A DNA stretch of 57,323 nucleotides from Curvibacter sp. (GTDB lineage Bacteria; Pseudomonadota; Gammaproteobacteria; Burkholderiales; Burkholderiaceae_C). The stretch lies in NCBI GenBank assembly GCA_020621965.1, contig JAHRYV010000020.1, positions 1 through 57,323 of the forward strand, written 5' to 3'. The position numbers and the translations under genes were made by a program. Shown piece by piece: positions 36,285-45,596 of this stretch. The notes beneath the pieces are model-generated. The model saw only the letters and a list, made by a program, of their open reading frames with translations. It did no database searches and was not told where the DNA came from. The first letter of the stretch is position 1; each line of letters opens with the position of its first letter.

Positions 36285-37184
36285 ATGAAGCTCTCCCTCG
36301 GTCCGCTGCTCTACTACTGGCCGCGGCAAACCGTTTTCGACTTCTACGAGCAGATGGCGGCGACGCCGATCGACGTGGTGTACCTGGGCGAGACCGTCTG
36401 CTCGCGCCGCCACGAACTGCGCCTGGCCGACTGGCTGGACATCGCCCGGCGCCTGCGCGCGGCCGGCAAGGAAGTGGTGCTGTCCACCCAGGTGCTGCTG
36501 GAATCGGGCTCCGAGGTCGGCACCATGCACAAGATCGCCGGCAACGGCGAGTTCGCCGTGGAAGCCAACGACATGGGCGCGGTGCGCAACGTGGCCGGCA
36601 AGCTGCCCTTTGTCGCCGGGCCGCACCTCAACATCTACAACCTGCCCACCCTCTTGTGGCTGGCCGGGCGCGGCGCCAGCCGCTGGGTCGTGCCGCTGGA
36701 GATGAAGCAGGAGGACCTGGCCACGCTGCTGCGCGAGCGCCCGCCGGGGCTGCAGACCGAGGTCTTCGCCTACGGCCGCCTGCCGCTGGCGTTTTCCGCG
36801 CGCTGTTTCACGGCGCGGCACTACAACCTGCCCAAGGACGACTGCCGCTTCAGCTGCCTGCACCATCCGGACGGGCTGCTGCTCAAGACCCGCGAGAGCG
36901 AGGAATTCCTGGTGCTCAACGGCACGCAGACGCAGTCCGCGCGGGTCTACAACCTGCTGGACGCGCTGGAGGACCTGCGCACCACCGGGGTGGACGTGGT
37001 CCGGCTCAGTCCGCAGGCCGAACACATGGCAGAGGTCATCGCGCTGTTCGACGCCGCGCGCACGCGGACGCTGACACCGCAGGAGGCCATGGCGCGCCTG
37101 CAGCCCCTCATGCCGGGGCCCGGCTGCAACGGCTACTGGCACGGCCAGGCCGGCCTGCAGCAGCACGTGCCCAGCGCCGCCTGA
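36285..37184 (+). CDS. ubiV: Ubiquinone biosynthesis protein UbiV
   Basis: A 299-residue U32-fold partner of UbiU. The cluster ligands are Cys39 (GETVCSRR), Cys174, Cys187 and Cys191 ([21 protein letters not shown]). Together UbiU-UbiV bind two 4Fe-4S clusters and hydroxylate quinone intermediates without oxygen. Starts 13 bp after ubiU; AGGAAAC precedes the ATG. Confidence 0.94.
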   Translation: MKLSLGPLLYYWPRQTVFDFYEQMAATPIDVVYLGETVCSRRHELRLADWLDIARRLRAAGKEVVLSTQVLLESGSEVGTMHKIAGNGEFAVEANDMGAVRNVAGKLPFVAGPHLNIYNLPTLLWLAGRGASRWVVPLEMKQEDLATLLRERPPGLQTEVFAYGRLPLAFSARCFTARHYNLPKDDCRFSCLHHPDGLLLKTRESEEFLVLNGTQTQSARVYNLLDALEDLRTTGVDVVRLSPQAEHMAEVIALFDAARTRTLTPQEAMARLQPLMPGPGCNGYWHGQAGLQQHVPSAA

Positions 37185-37222
37185 AACCCGAAACACCCGC
37201 AAGCAACGAAGGCCCGACGACC

Positions 37223-37732
37223 ATGCAACCCACCGCCGCCCCCTCCTCCTTCGTGCTGCCCGCGCCCGCCGCCGCGGTGCTGGCGCGCCTGCCGGCCTAC
37301 CCCGGCTCGCTGCTGCTGGTCACGGCCCTCAACCTGGGGCTGGCGTCGCAGCTGCCGGCCGACGTGCGCCGCCACCTGAGCGGGCGCAAGCTGCGCATCC
37401 ATGTACGCGACGCGCGCCTGACCTTCGATTTCTCCTGGTCAGGCCAGCACTTCGTCGCCTGCACGGCGCCGCAGGACACGGATCTGACCATCAGCGCCAG
37501 CGCCCACGATTTCCTGCGCCTGGCGCGGCGCCAGGAGGACCCGGACACGCTGTTCTTCAGCCGCCGTCTGTCCATGGAGGGCGACACCGAACTCGGCCTC
37601 ATCATCAAGAACACCCTCGATGCGCTGGAACTGCCGGTGTTCGATCCGCAGCAGCTGACGCCGCCGCGTGTACTCGAGCGTCTGGCCGCCTGGCGCATGC
37701 GCAACGCCCGCCGCCCCGGAGAGGCTCCATGA
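37223..37732 (+). CDS. ubiT: Ubiquinone biosynthesis accessory factor UbiT
   Basis: A 169-residue SCP2-domain lipid-binding protein that replaces UbiJ as quinone-precursor carrier under anoxic conditions. Residues about 40-150 show the SCP2 pattern: LRIHVRDARLTFDFSWSGQHFVA, DTDLTISASAHDFLRLARRQEDPDTLFFSRRLSMEGDTELG (described in parts), NTLDALELPVF. Stop overlaps the next ATG (ATGA). Confidence 0.92.
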   Translation: MQPTAAPSSFVLPAPAAAVLARLPAYPGSLLLVTALNLGLASQLPADVRRHLSGRKLRIHVRDARLTFDFSWSGQHFVACTAPQDTDLTISASAHDFLRLARRQEDPDTLFFSRRLSMEGDTELGLIIKNTLDALELPVFDPQQLTPPRVLERLAAWRMRNARRPGEAP

Positions 37733-38103
37733 GTCTGCGCCCGGGCGGCCCGCCCATCGTGTACTCGTGTTCCGGCTGCTCCAGCGCCGCGCAGCTGGCC
37801 AACCATGTGGCGCTGCAGCTGGACCGCCGCGGCGTGGCCGAGATGTCCTGCATCGCCGGCGTGGGCGGCGACGTGCCGCACCTGATGAAAACCGCCCTGT
37901 CGGGCCGCCCCATCGTGGCGCTGGACGGCTGCCCGCTGGTGTGCGTGAAGAGCTGCCTGGCCCGCCACGGCATCGCCGTGGACCGTCACTACCAGCTGCA
38001 GAACTACGGCGTGAAAAAGCGCACCCACGAGGATTTCGACCCGTCCCAGGCCAATGTGGTGCTGGAGCGGGTCATGACCGATCTGAAGGAGGCGCCGCTG
38101 TAG
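37729..38103 (+). CDS. DGC-domain putative zinc-binding protein
   Basis: A 124-residue protein of the DGC family, named for its DGC triad. Visible Cys: YSCSGCSSAAQLA, EMSCIAGVGG, and DGCPLVCVKSCLARH, which suggest a metal or cluster site. Function not established. Overlaps ubiT by 4 bp and precedes ubiX by 5 bp, so it is translated with the anaerobic quinone genes, a suggestive position. Confidence 0.85.
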   Translation: MSLRPGGPPIVYSCSGCSSAAQLANHVALQLDRRGVAEMSCIAGVGGDVPHLMKTALSGRPIVALDGCPLVCVKSCLARHGIAVDRHYQLQNYGVKKRTHEDFDPSQANVVLERVMTDLKEAPL

Positions 38104-38108
38104 CCCCC

Positions 38109-38708
38109 ATGCGCGCGCCCACCTCCGCGCCCCGGCGCATCATCGTTGCCATCTCGGGCGCCAGCGGCGCGGTCTACGGCGTGCGCCTGCTGCAGGCCCT
38201 GCGCGAGCTCGGCGGCATCGAGACCCATCTGGTGGTGTCCGACCCGGGCTGGCACAACCTGCGGCACGAATTGGGCCTGGAGCGCGCCGGCCTGCAGGCC
38301 CTGGCCCATGCCGTGCACGACGTGCGCGACGTGGGCGCCAGCATTGCCAGCGGCTCCTTCCTGTGCAGCGCCATGGTGGTGGCGCCGTGCTCCATGCGCA
38401 CGCTGGCCGCGGTGGCGCACGGTCTGGCCGACAACCTGATCACGCGCGCGGCCGACGTCATGCTCAAGGAGCGCCGGCGCCTGGTGCTGATGGTGCGCGA
38501 GTCGCCGCTGAGCCTGATCCATCTGCGCAACATGGTCAGCGTGACGGAAGCCGGCGCCATCGTCTGCCCGCCGCTGCCGGCCTTCTACCAGCGCCCGCAG
38601 ACGGTGGACGACATCGTGGACCACAGCGTGGCGCGTGTGCTCGACCTGCTGGAGCTACCCCACGACCTGGCGGCACGCTGGAGCGGACTGGACCATGCCC
38701 TACGCTGA
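38109..38708 (+). CDS. ubiX: Flavin prenyltransferase UbiX
   Basis: A 199-residue enzyme that makes prenylated FMN for Ubi[22 protein letters not shown] binds [32 protein letters not shown] and [10 protein letters not shown] follow the family. In ubiquinone synthesis UbiX-UbiD decarboxylate the 4-hydroxybenzoate-derived precursor. Overlaps ubiD by 14 bp. Confidence 0.94.
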   Translation: MRAPTSAPRRIIVAISGASGAVYGVRLLQALRELGGIETHLVVSDPGWHNLRHELGLERAGLQALAHAVHDVRDVGASIASGSFLCSAMVVAPCSMRTLAAVAHGLADNLITRAADVMLKERRRLVLMVRESPLSLIHLRNMVSVTEAGAIVCPPLPAFYQRPQTVDDIVDHSVARVLDLLELPHDLAARWSGLDHALR

Positions 38709-40170
38709 CCTGCGCGACTTCATGGCCCAGCTGGAGCAGGCCGGGGAGCTGCGCCGCATCAAGGCCCCCGTCTCGCCCCGGCTGGAGATGACCGCGCTGT
38801 GCGACCGCGTCTTGCGCGCCGGCGGCCCGGCCCTGCTGTTCGAGCAGCCCACCGGCCACGACATGCCGGTGCTGGGCAATCTGTTCGGCACGCCGGAGCG
38901 CGTGGCGCGCGCCATGGGCGTAGCCGACCTACGGGCGCTGCGCACCTTCGGCGAAGTGCTGGCCTCGCTCAAGGAACCCGAGCCCCCCAAGGGCGTCAAG
39001 GACATGCTGGGCCTGGGCAGCCTGCTCAAGCGCCTGTGGCACATGACCCCGCACGAGTTACGCTCGGCGCCGTGCCAGGAGGTGGTGTGGGAAGGCACGG
39101 ACGTGGACCTGGCGCGCCTGCCCGTGCAGCACTGCTGGCCCGGCGACGTGGCGCCGCTGATCACCTGGGGCCTGGTCATCACCCAGGGGCCGCACAAGCC
39201 GCGACAGAACCTGGGCATCTACCGCCAGCAGGTGCTGTCGCGCAACCAGCTCATCATGCGCTGGCTGGCGCACCGCGGCGGCGCGCTGGACTTCCGCGAC
39301 CACTGCGCCCTGCATCCGGGCCAGCCCTATCCGGTAGCGGTGGCCCTGGGCGCGGACCCCGCCACGCTGCTGGGGGCCGTGACCCCGGTGCCCGACAGCC
39401 TGTCCGAGTACCAGTTCGCCGGCCTGCTGCGCGGCGCGCGCACCGAGGTGGCGCCCGCGCTGGGCCTGCCCCTGCGTGTGCCGGCCACGGCCGAGATCGT
39501 GCTCGAAGGCCATATCTACCCGGACGCCGCGCACCCCAGCGGCTACCAGCACGCGCTCGAAGGCCCATTCGGCGACCACACCGGCTACTACAACGAGCGG
39601 GCGGAGTTCCCGGTCTTCACCGTGGACCGCATCACGCTGCGGCGCGACCCGATCTACCACTCCACCTACACCGGCAAACCGCCGGACGAGCCCGCCGTGC
39701 TGGGCCTGGCGATAACGAGCTGTTCATCCGCTGCTGCAGCGGCAGTTCCCGAGATCTGCGACTTCTACCTGCCGCCCGAGGGCTGCGGCTACCGCATGGC
39801 GGTGGTGCGGATCCGCAAGGCCTACCCAACCATGCGCGGGCATCATGATGGGCGTAGGAGCCACCTGCGCCAGTTCATGTACAAGTTCATCGTGGTGGTG
39901 GACGAGGACGTGAACCCGCGCGACTGGCGCGAGGTGATCTGGGCCCTGACCACGCGCATGGACCCGGCCCGCGACACGATGATGATCGAGAACACCCCCA
40001 TCGACTACCTCGACTTCGCCTCGCCCGTCAGCGGCCTGGGCAGCAAGATGGGGCTGGACGCCACCAACAAATGGCCCGGCGAGACGCAGCGCGAATGGGG
40101 CCGCCCCATCGTCATGGACCCGGCCGTCGAAGCCCGCGTGGACACACTGTTCGAATCGCTGGGCTTGTAA
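38695..40170 (+). CDS. ubiD: UbiD-type decarboxylase, with locally garbled reading
   Basis: A 491-residue prFMN-dependent decarboxylase (UbiD). [46 protein letters not shown] (given in parts) and [15 protein letters not shown] are canonical. Between about 340 and 410 the reading is odd: after AVLGLAI it reads [11 protein letters not shown] instead of an N-E-L-F-x-P-L-L-Q-type helix, and [17 protein letters not shown] lacks the usual [17 protein letters not shown]. Both patches fit sets of single-base deletions that sum to a multiple of three. Real function depends on whether these are errors. Confidence 0.88.
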   Translation: MPYADLRDFMAQLEQAGELRRIKAPVSPRLEMTALCDRVLRAGGPALLFEQPTGHDMPVLGNLFGTPERVARAMGVADLRALRTFGEVLASLKEPEPPKGVKDMLGLGSLLKRLWHMTPHELRSAPCQEVVWEGTDVDLARLPVQHCWPGDVAPLITWGLVITQGPHKPRQNLGIYRQQVLSRNQLIMRWLAHRGGALDFRDHCALHPGQPYPVAVALGADPATLLGAVTPVPDSLSEYQFAGLLRGARTEVAPALGLPLRVPATAEIVLEGHIYPDAAHPSGYQHALEGPFGDHTGYYNERAEFPVFTVDRITLRRDPIYHSTYTGKPPDEPAVLGLAITSCSSAAAAAVPEICDFYLPPEGCGYRMAVVRIRKAYPTMRGHHDGRRSHLRQFMYKFIVVVDEDVNPRDWREVIWALTTRMDPARDTMMIENTPIDYLDFASPVSGLGSKMGLDATNKWPGETQREWGRPIVMDPAVEARVDTLFESLGL

Positions 40171-40230
40171 ACCCGCCGCGCGCTGTCGCCTGGGTGCTGG
40201 CAAATCGGGCCCCGCGGCGCAGAATGGGCC

Positions 40231-41544
40231 ATGGACTTCGCCCACACCCTTCGCGCGCAGGCCCTGCTGCAAACGCTCGACGCGTTCATGCAGCGCTACC
40301 TGCTGCCCCACAACCCGGCCTGGCACCGCTCGGTGCACGACGGCGTCTACCCGCCGCCCTTCCTGGAAGACCTCAAGACGCTGGCGCGCGAGGAAGGGTT
40401 GTGGAACCTCTTCCTGCCCAGCCTGGCCGCCGACGAGCCCGGCACGGCCCTGAGCCACCTGGACTACGCGCCGCTGGCCGAGGCCATGGGCCGCCTGCCC
40501 TGGGCGTCGGAGGTCTTCAACTGCAGCGCCCCCGACACCGGCAATATGGAGCTGCTGCACCGCTTTGCCACGCCGGCGCAGCGCGCGCAGTGGCTCACGC
40601 CGCTGCTGGAGGGCCGCATCCGCTCGGCCTTTGCCATGTCCGAGCCGGACGTGGCCTCCTCCGACCCCACCAACCTGCAGACCCTGGTGCGCCGCGAAGG
40701 CGACGCGCTGGTGCTCAACGGCCGCAAGTGGTTCATCACCGGCGCGGCGCACCCGCACTGCAAGCTGCTCATCGTCATGTGCCGCAATGCCGATGCGCAC
40801 GCCGCCACGAACGGCGATGAGAACGGCCATGGCCACGGCAAGCCGCAACACCACCAGCACAGCATGGTGCTGGTGCCCATGGACACGCCGGGCCTGCAGG
40901 TGCTGCGCAACATCCCCGTCATGCACCACACGGCGCCCGAAGGCCATTGCGAGATCCTGCTGCGCAATGTGCGCGTGCCGGCCGACGCGCTGCTGGACGC
41001 CTGGGGCGAGGGCTTCGCCATGGCCCAGGCGCGCCTGGGGCCGGGGCGCGTGCACCACTGCATGCGCACCATCGGCCAGTGCGAACTGGCGCTGGAGCTC
41101 GCCAGCGAACGCGCGCTGGAGCGCCAGGCCTTCGGCAAGTACCTGTCGGACTACGCCAATGTGCAGGACTGGATCGCCGAGTCCCGCATCGAGATCGACC
41201 AGGCCCGCCTGCTGGTCCTGCAGACCGCCTGGCTGCTGACCAGGGCACGGCCGACGCGGCGACGGTGCGCGCGCAGGTCGCCATCAGGTGGTGGCCGCGC
41301 GGCTGCGACCCGCGTGGTGGATCGCGCCATGCAGGCCTTCGGCGCCATGGGCCTGTCGCCCGACACGCCGCTGGCCTACTTCTGGAGCTGGGGCCGTGCC
41401 CTGCACCTGATGGACGGCCCCGACGAAGTGCACCTGCGCACCGTGGCCCGGCAGGAACTGGCCCGGGCCCAGGCCCGCATGGGCGCCAGCGCGGCCTACT
41501 TCACCACGCCCGAGCAGTTGCAGGCGCCGCCGCGGCTGCGCTGA
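40231..41544 (+). CDS. Acyl-CoA dehydrogenase, ACAD10/11-like
   Basis: A 437-residue acyl-CoA dehydrogenase related to the ACAD10/11 group: LFLPSL, GTALSHLDYAPLAEAMGR, FAMSEPDVASSDPTNLQT, and LNGRKWFITGAAHPHCKL. FAD and acyl-CoA binding elements are present. Residues about 325-350 (RARPTRRRCARRSPSGGGRAAATR) are unlike the family and fit another group of compensating single-base deletions. Substrate may be a hydroxylated or long acyl-CoA; not determinable. Confidence 0.85.
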   Translation: MDFAHTLRAQALLQTLDAFMQRYLLPHNPAWHRSVHDGVYPPPFLEDLKTLAREEGLWNLFLPSLAADEPGTALSHLDYAPLAEAMGRLPWASEVFNCSAPDTGNMELLHRFATPAQRAQWLTPLLEGRIRSAFAMSEPDVASSDPTNLQTLVRREGDALVLNGRKWFITGAAHPHCKLLIVMCRNADAHAATNGDENGHGHGKPQHHQHSMVLVPMDTPGLQVLRNIPVMHHTAPEGHCEILLRNVRVPADALLDAWGEGFAMAQARLGPGRVHHCMRTIGQCELALELASERALERQAFGKYLSDYANVQDWIAESRIEIDQARLLVLQTAWLLTRARPTRRRCARRSPSGGGRAAATRVVDRAMQAFGAMGLSPDTPLAYFWSWGRALHLMDGPDEVHLRTVARQELARAQARMGASAAYFTTPEQLQAPPRLR

Positions 41545-41581
41545 GCGGCCCGGGTGGCGCAGGTGACACCGACAAAAAGAA

Positions 41582-41603
41582 ACGGGGGCCAGGCCCCCGT
41601 TTT
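41582..41603. terminator. Rho-independent terminator between convergent genes
   Basis: ACGGGGGCC-A-GGCCCCCGTTTTCT: an eight-pair GC stem with T-run to the right and an A-run (AAAAAGAAA) to the left, so it may serve both the acyl-CoA dehydrogenase and the Hsp20 transcript. Confidence 0.85.
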
Positions 41604-41622
41604 CTCCTGATGTCCGTGCGCT

Positions 41623-42048
41623 TCAGTCGATGCGCAGCTTCTGCGAACCGCTGCCCTGCTTCTTGGGCAGCGTCAGCGTGAGCACGCCGTTGTCGTACTT
41701 CGCCTTGGCCTGCGACGAGTCCACGTCCTGCGGCAGCTGGAGGCCGCGCGAGACGGAACCGAAGTAACGCTCGTTGCGCAGCTGCTTGTCGTCCTGGTGC
41801 GAGTCTTCCTGCTTCACCTCGGCGCGCACCATGACCATGCCGCCCTCGATGGTGACGTGGATGTCTTCCTTGCGCACGCCAGGGATCTCGGCCGAGAGGG
41901 TGTAGGCATTGCCGTTTTCCTTCACGTCCATCTTGATCTGGCCCGGACCCGGCAGCGGGTCGCCGTGCAGGGGCTTGATGTAGAAGCCGGGCGCCATGTC
42001 GCGGAAGAAGTCGTCGAACAGGCTGCCGCGTGTCATCAGTGAACTCAT
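41623..42048 (-). CDS. Small heat-shock protein Hsp20
   Basis: A 141-residue alpha-crystallin-domain chaperone that holds unfolding proteins. Core about 40-135 with NGNAYTLSAEIPGVRKEDIHVTIEGGMVMV and KAKYDNGVLTLTLPKK, the terminal NGVLTLTLPK being diagnostic. Start has an excellent SD AGGAGGAAAACC. A perfect Fnr box lies 118 bp upstream, so induction by low oxygen is likely, a pattern known for dormancy-type regulons. Confidence 0.92.
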   Translation of the reverse strand: MSSLMTRGSLFDDFFRDMAPGFYIKPLHGDPLPGPGQIKMDVKENGNAYTLSAEIPGVRKEDIHVTIEGGMVMVRAEVKQEDSHQDDKQLRNERYFGSVSRGLQLPQDVDSSQAKAKYDNGVLTLTLPKKQGSGSQKLRID

Positions 42049-42165
42049 GGTTTTCCTCCTGGGTTGCAGTGATTCAGGTGATGCGTCTGGCAAAGCGGGC
42101 CAGGCACATCACCGTTCCAGTATGGGGATCGCCGTCGCGAGCTTCAAGCGACTCTCGCCCCAAAT

Positions 42166-42179
42166 TTGATACACATCAA
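42166..42179 (-). promoter_or_regulatory. Perfect Fnr/Anr box upstream of hsp20
   Basis: TTGATACACATCAA on the plus strand, an exact TTGAT-N4-ATCAA palindrome. On the minus strand a CATACT -10 element (42119-42124) would start transcription near 42112, placing the box at about -60.5, a class I position. Confidence 0.78.
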
Positions 42180-42198
42180 GCACCGCCGGGAACCGCGC

Positions 42199-42660
42199 TC
42201 AAGGCCGCCGCTGGCGTTCACGCTGGCCTTCGCGGTCGATGGCCGCCACCAACAGGCCCAGCTCCTCGGCCAGGACGGTGAGCACGTCGTCCAGCGCGAC
42301 GATGCCGATCAACTCGCCGCGCTCGCCCACCACCGGCACCCGCCGCACGCCGCGCTCGCGCATGGTGCGCATGAGGTCGATCAGCGAGTCTTCCTCGCGC
42401 GCGGTCACCGGCTCGGCGCTCATCGCGTCGCCCACGGTCAAGGTGGCCGGATCAAGGCCCGGCGCCACCACGCCCACCACGATGTCGCGGTCGGTGAGCA
42501 CGCCCACCACCAGGCGTTGCGCGCCCACCTCCTCCACCACCACCAGGCAGCCGACATGGTGTTCGCGCATCTGCCGTGCCGCCTCGACCAGGACCATGCC
42601 CTGGGTCGCGAAACTCACGTTGCGGGTGCAGATCTCGCCGGTCGTCAGTCGTTCAGCCAT
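42199..42660 (-). CDS. CBS-domain pair protein
   Basis: A 153-residue protein of two CBS domains (about 15-70 and 80-140): MLVEAARQMREHHVGCLVVVEE, GVLTDRDIVVGVVAPG, and RTMRERGVRRVPVVGERGELIGIVALDDVL. Such stand-alone pairs bind adenine nucleotides and act in stress or dormancy regulons. Sits between Hsp20 and the HPF gene, all leftward. Confidence 0.9.
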   Translation of the reverse strand: MAERLTTGEICTRNVSFATQGMVLVEAARQMREHHVGCLVVVEEVGAQRLVVGVLTDRDIVVGVVAPGLDPATLTVGDAMSAEPVTAREEDSLIDLMRTMRERGVRRVPVVGERGELIGIVALDDVLTVLAEELGLLVAAIDREGQRERQRRP

Positions 42661-42699
42661 GACGCGCTCCTGTGTTGTTGTCGGCTGGCGACGCCCGGC

Positions 42700-43233
42700 T
42701 CAGCCGCGCACGCTCACCCGCTTGGCCTGCAGACCCTGTTTGCCCACGTCGGGCAGGAACTCCACGGTACTGCCTTCCTGCACGTGCTCAAACGGCGTGC
42801 CGGCCAGGTTGTCGCGGCCGAAGTAGTACTCGTCGCCGGCGGGCGTGCGGATGAAGCCGGTGCCGGCCTCGCTGTCCAGGCGCACGACCTCGCCCCGCAG
42901 TTCCAGCGCGTGCGGCTTTTCCTGCCCGCGCCGCTTGCGCACCACCTCGTCCAGCTGACGCTTCATGCTGTCGAAGGCGTCGCGCAGGGCCACGTACACG
43001 TCTTCGCTCTGCACCTTGTTGACGACCAGCTCGTGGCCGGGCAGCGTCAAGTCGAGGCGCACGCCATAGGGGCGCCCCTGGTGCTGGTGCTTCTGCTCCA
43101 GATCGATGCGCACGCGGCAGGCCATGAGATCGGGCGCCATGGCGTCTAGCTTGGCGGCGAATTCGCGCGCCTTGGCCTCGACGGCCGCCGAGGCCTCCAT
43201 GCCATGAAACTGGATGTTGAGCGCTTGTTTCAT
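42700..43233 (-). CDS. Ribosome hibernation factor HPF/RaiA-like with C-terminal cold-shock domain
   Basis: A 177-residue two-domain protein. Residues 1-105 match HPF/RaiA: NIQFHGMEASAAVEAKAREFAAKLDAMAPDL, RIDLEQKHQHQGRPYGVRLDLTLPGHELVV and DVYVALRDAFDSMKRQLDE (in parts). Residues about 115-177 are a cold-shock domain: GTGFIRTPAGDEYYFGRDNLAG, VEFLPDVGKQGLQAKRV. Its fusion places RNA binding on a ribosome-silencing module. SD GGGGAAGAAG directly before ATG. Confidence 0.88.
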   Translation of the reverse strand: MKQALNIQFHGMEASAAVEAKAREFAAKLDAMAPDLMACRVRIDLEQKHQHQGRPYGVRLDLTLPGHELVVNKVQSEDVYVALRDAFDSMKRQLDEVVRKRRGQEKPHALELRGEVVRLDSEAGTGFIRTPAGDEYYFGRDNLAGTPFEHVQEGSTVEFLPDVGKQGLQAKRVSVRG

Positions 43234-43381
43234 CTTCTTCCCCTTGGGCCTGTTCAATGTCTGCTGGGTCTCACCCGGCTGGGCGCCGCGCGAGATTTCT
43301 TGAGCTGGCGCCAATCCGGGGCCATACACTCCGGCGTGAAGACCGCGTATCCCTTAGGGTCCCCAATCAGGAGGAATCCCC

Positions 43382-45031
43382 ATGTCCGCAACCCCGAAGC
43401 CGGCACCGCGACAACTCACAGGCACGGTACTCCTGCGCGATGCCGCCGTCAATCGCGACACCGCTTTCAGTGCCCCGGCCCGCGAGACCCTCGGCCTGCT
43501 CGGGCTGCTGCCGCCGGCGGTCGAAACCCTGCCCCAGCAGGTAGCCCGCGTCATGGACAACGTGCGCCGTCAGGCCAGTGACCTCGATCGCCACCTCTAC
43601 CTGCGCGCGCTGCACCAGCGCAACGAGACGCTGTACTACCGCACCGTGCGCGATCATCTGGCCGAGACCCTGCCGCTGATCTACACCCCCACGGTCGGCC
43701 AGGCCTGCCAGGAATTCAGCCGCCGCTTTCAGGCGCCGCACGGCCTGTACGTGGCGGCGCAGGACCGCGGCCGCATCCGCGACATCCTGCGGCGCTGGCC
43801 GCGGCCCGGGGTGCGGGTGATCGTGGTCACCGACGGCTCGCGCATCCTCGGCCTGGGTGACCTCGGCCTCAACGGCATGGGCATCCCCATCGGCAAGCTG
43901 GACCTGTATGTCGCCTGCGGCGGGGTGCGACCCGAGGCCTGTCTGCCCGTGCTGCTGGATGCCGGCACCGACAACACGGCCCTGCGCGAGGACCCCTTCT
44001 ACCTCGGCCTGCGCCAGCCGCGCCTGCAGGGCGAGGCCTACGACACGCTGCTGGCCGAGTTCGTGGCCGCGGTGCAGGAGGTCTTCCCCGGCGTGCTGCT
44101 GCAGTTCGAGGATTTCTCCAACCACAGCGCCTTCGCCCTGCTGCAGCGCTACCGCGACCAGCTGTGCTGCTTCAACGACGACATCCAGGGCACCGGTGCC
44201 ATGGGCCTGGCCGGCCTGTACACGGCGCTGCGCCTCAACGGCGAGCCGCTCACGCAGCAGCGCCTGCTGTTTGCCGGCGCCGGCGAGGCCGCGCTGGGTA
44301 TCGCCATGATGGTGACCTCGGCCCTGGTGGCGCAAGGTTTGAGCAAAGAGGAAGCGCGCCGCCGCTGCTGGCTGCTGGACTCCAAGGGGCTGGTGGTGGC
44401 CGGGCGCAGCGATCTGGCCGAGCACAAGCGCCCCTACGCCCATGAACACCCACCGCTGCTCGATCTGCAGGCGGCCGTGGCGGCGCTGCGCCCCAGCGTG
44501 CTGGTGGGCGCCTCGGGCACATCGCAGCTGTTCAGCGAAGCGGTCTTGCGTGAACTTGCACGCGGCCATGCGCGGCCGCTGGTGCTGGCCCTGTCCAACC
44601 CGACTTCCCGGGCCGAATGCACGGCCGAACAGGCCTACGCCTTCACCGAAGGCCGGGCCATCTTCGCCAGCGGCAGCCCCTACCCGCCGGTGCAGCTGGG
44701 GGAGACGACGCTGGTGCCGGGCCAGGCCAACAACGCCTACATTTTTCCCGGCCTCGGCCTGGGCCTGCTCGCCAGCGGCGCCACCCGCGTGACGGACGCC
44801 ATGTTCTTCGCCGCCGCGCGGGCGCTGGCGGATCAGGTCAGCGCCAGCGATCTGCAGCAAGGCCGCATCTTCCCCGGCCAGGAGCGCCTGCGCGAGGTGG
44901 CCACCGCGGTGGCCGTCCGCGTCGCCGAGCTGGCCTACGCCGAGGGCTTGGCCAGCGCGCCACGCCCGGCCGATCTGGACACAGCCATCCGGGCCCTGAT
45001 GTTCGAACCCGACTATCCGCCCCGGCCCTGA
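43382..45031 (+). CDS. maeA: NAD-type malic enzyme
   Basis: A 549-residue malic enzyme that converts malate to pyruvate and CO2 with NAD. Signatures: YTPTVGQACQEFSRRF, RILGLGDLGLNGMGIPIGKLDLYVACGGVRPEACLPVLLDAGTDN (in parts), FEDFSNHSAFALLQRYRDQLCCFNDDIQGTG and the Rossmann LLFAGAGEAALGIAMM. SD AGGAGGAAT precedes the ATG. Divergent from the HPF gene; 148-bp intergenic region should hold both promoters. Confidence 0.93.
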   Translation: MSATPKPAPRQLTGTVLLRDAAVNRDTAFSAPARETLGLLGLLPPAVETLPQQVARVMDNVRRQASDLDRHLYLRALHQRNETLYYRTVRDHLAETLPLIYTPTVGQACQEFSRRFQAPHGLYVAAQDRGRIRDILRRWPRPGVRVIVVTDGSRILGLGDLGLNGMGIPIGKLDLYVACGGVRPEACLPVLLDAGTDNTALREDPFYLGLRQPRLQGEAYDTLLAEFVAAVQEVFPGVLLQFEDFSNHSAFALLQRYRDQLCCFNDDIQGTGAMGLAGLYTALRLNGEPLTQQRLLFAGAGEAALGIAMMVTSALVAQGLSKEEARRRCWLLDSKGLVVAGRSDLAEHKRPYAHEHPPLLDLQAAVAALRPSVLVGASGTSQLFSEAVLRELARGHARPLVLALSNPTSRAECTAEQAYAFTEGRAIFASGSPYPPVQLGETTLVPGQANNAYIFPGLGLGLLASGATRVTDAMFFAAARALADQVSASDLQQGRIFPGQERLREVATAVAVRVAELAYAEGLASAPRPADLDTAIRALMFEPDYPPRP

Positions 45032-45284
45032 GCGCCACCGGCGACAGCGACGCGCCGCCGCGGCGCCACCGATGCCCTTTTCTGGTGCGTGGGCGCGCGG
45101 CCTGTCGCAAAGCCGCGCCAGGCTTACTCCAGACTTACCCTAAGACGGCCGGAAAATCGTAAGAAAGTGATACCACCGCCCGTATCATGGATTTCGCGCG
45201 GCCCCGGTCTGCGGCCGGGGCGCAGGCCCCCACCTGAGGCGGGCCCACGCATCCACCGTCAAAAAAACCAAGGAAGGAAGAGGA
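45032..45284. other. Intergenic region with CTTAC repeats
   Basis: No gene seen. Two CTTAC units 11 bp apart (45123-45127 and 45134-45138, GGCTTACTCCAGACTTACCC) followed by a CTAAG and a GTAAG, a spacing used by OmpR/PhoB-type response regulators. Probably the promoter of the small membrane protein gene. Confidence 0.4.
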
Positions 45285-45584
45285 ATGAACCCGATACTGC
45301 TACTGTCCATCAATATCGCGGCCATCGTTGTCATGCTGCTCTGCCTGTATACCGTGTACACACTGCGCGCCAAGATCCCCGGCGGCGTGGTCGGCAAACA
45401 GTGGGGCTACCTGACCGGCCTGGTGACGCTGTTCACGGCGGGTTATTTCGTCACCCCCTTCTTCGCCAGCCTGCCGCAGGACCTCATCAGCCTGCTGGTC
45501 AACCTGATCTTCCTCTTTGGTGCCGTGTACGTACTGATCACCATCCGCCTGATCTACCGCATCATCGAGGAAATGACGAGCTGA
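45285..45584 (+). CDS. Small three-helix membrane protein
   Basis: A 99-residue membrane protein with three helices (about 3-25, 40-60, 66-90). KQWGYLTGLVTLFTAGYFVTPFFASLPQDL is the middle loop/helix. Function unknown. SD AAGGAAGG precedes the ATG. The next gene starts 12 bp after it, so co-translation is likely. Confidence 0.72.
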   Translation: MNPILLLSINIAAIVVMLLCLYTVYTLRAKIPGGVVGKQWGYLTGLVTLFTAGYFVTPFFASLPQDLISLLVNLIFLFGAVYVLITIRLIYRIIEEMTS

Positions 45585-45596
45585 TCCGGAACGGCC

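Noticed and set aside
43270..43315. TTGAG...CCAAT upstream of the HPF gene as an Fnr box
   Set aside because: Halves are both imperfect and the spacing is wrong.
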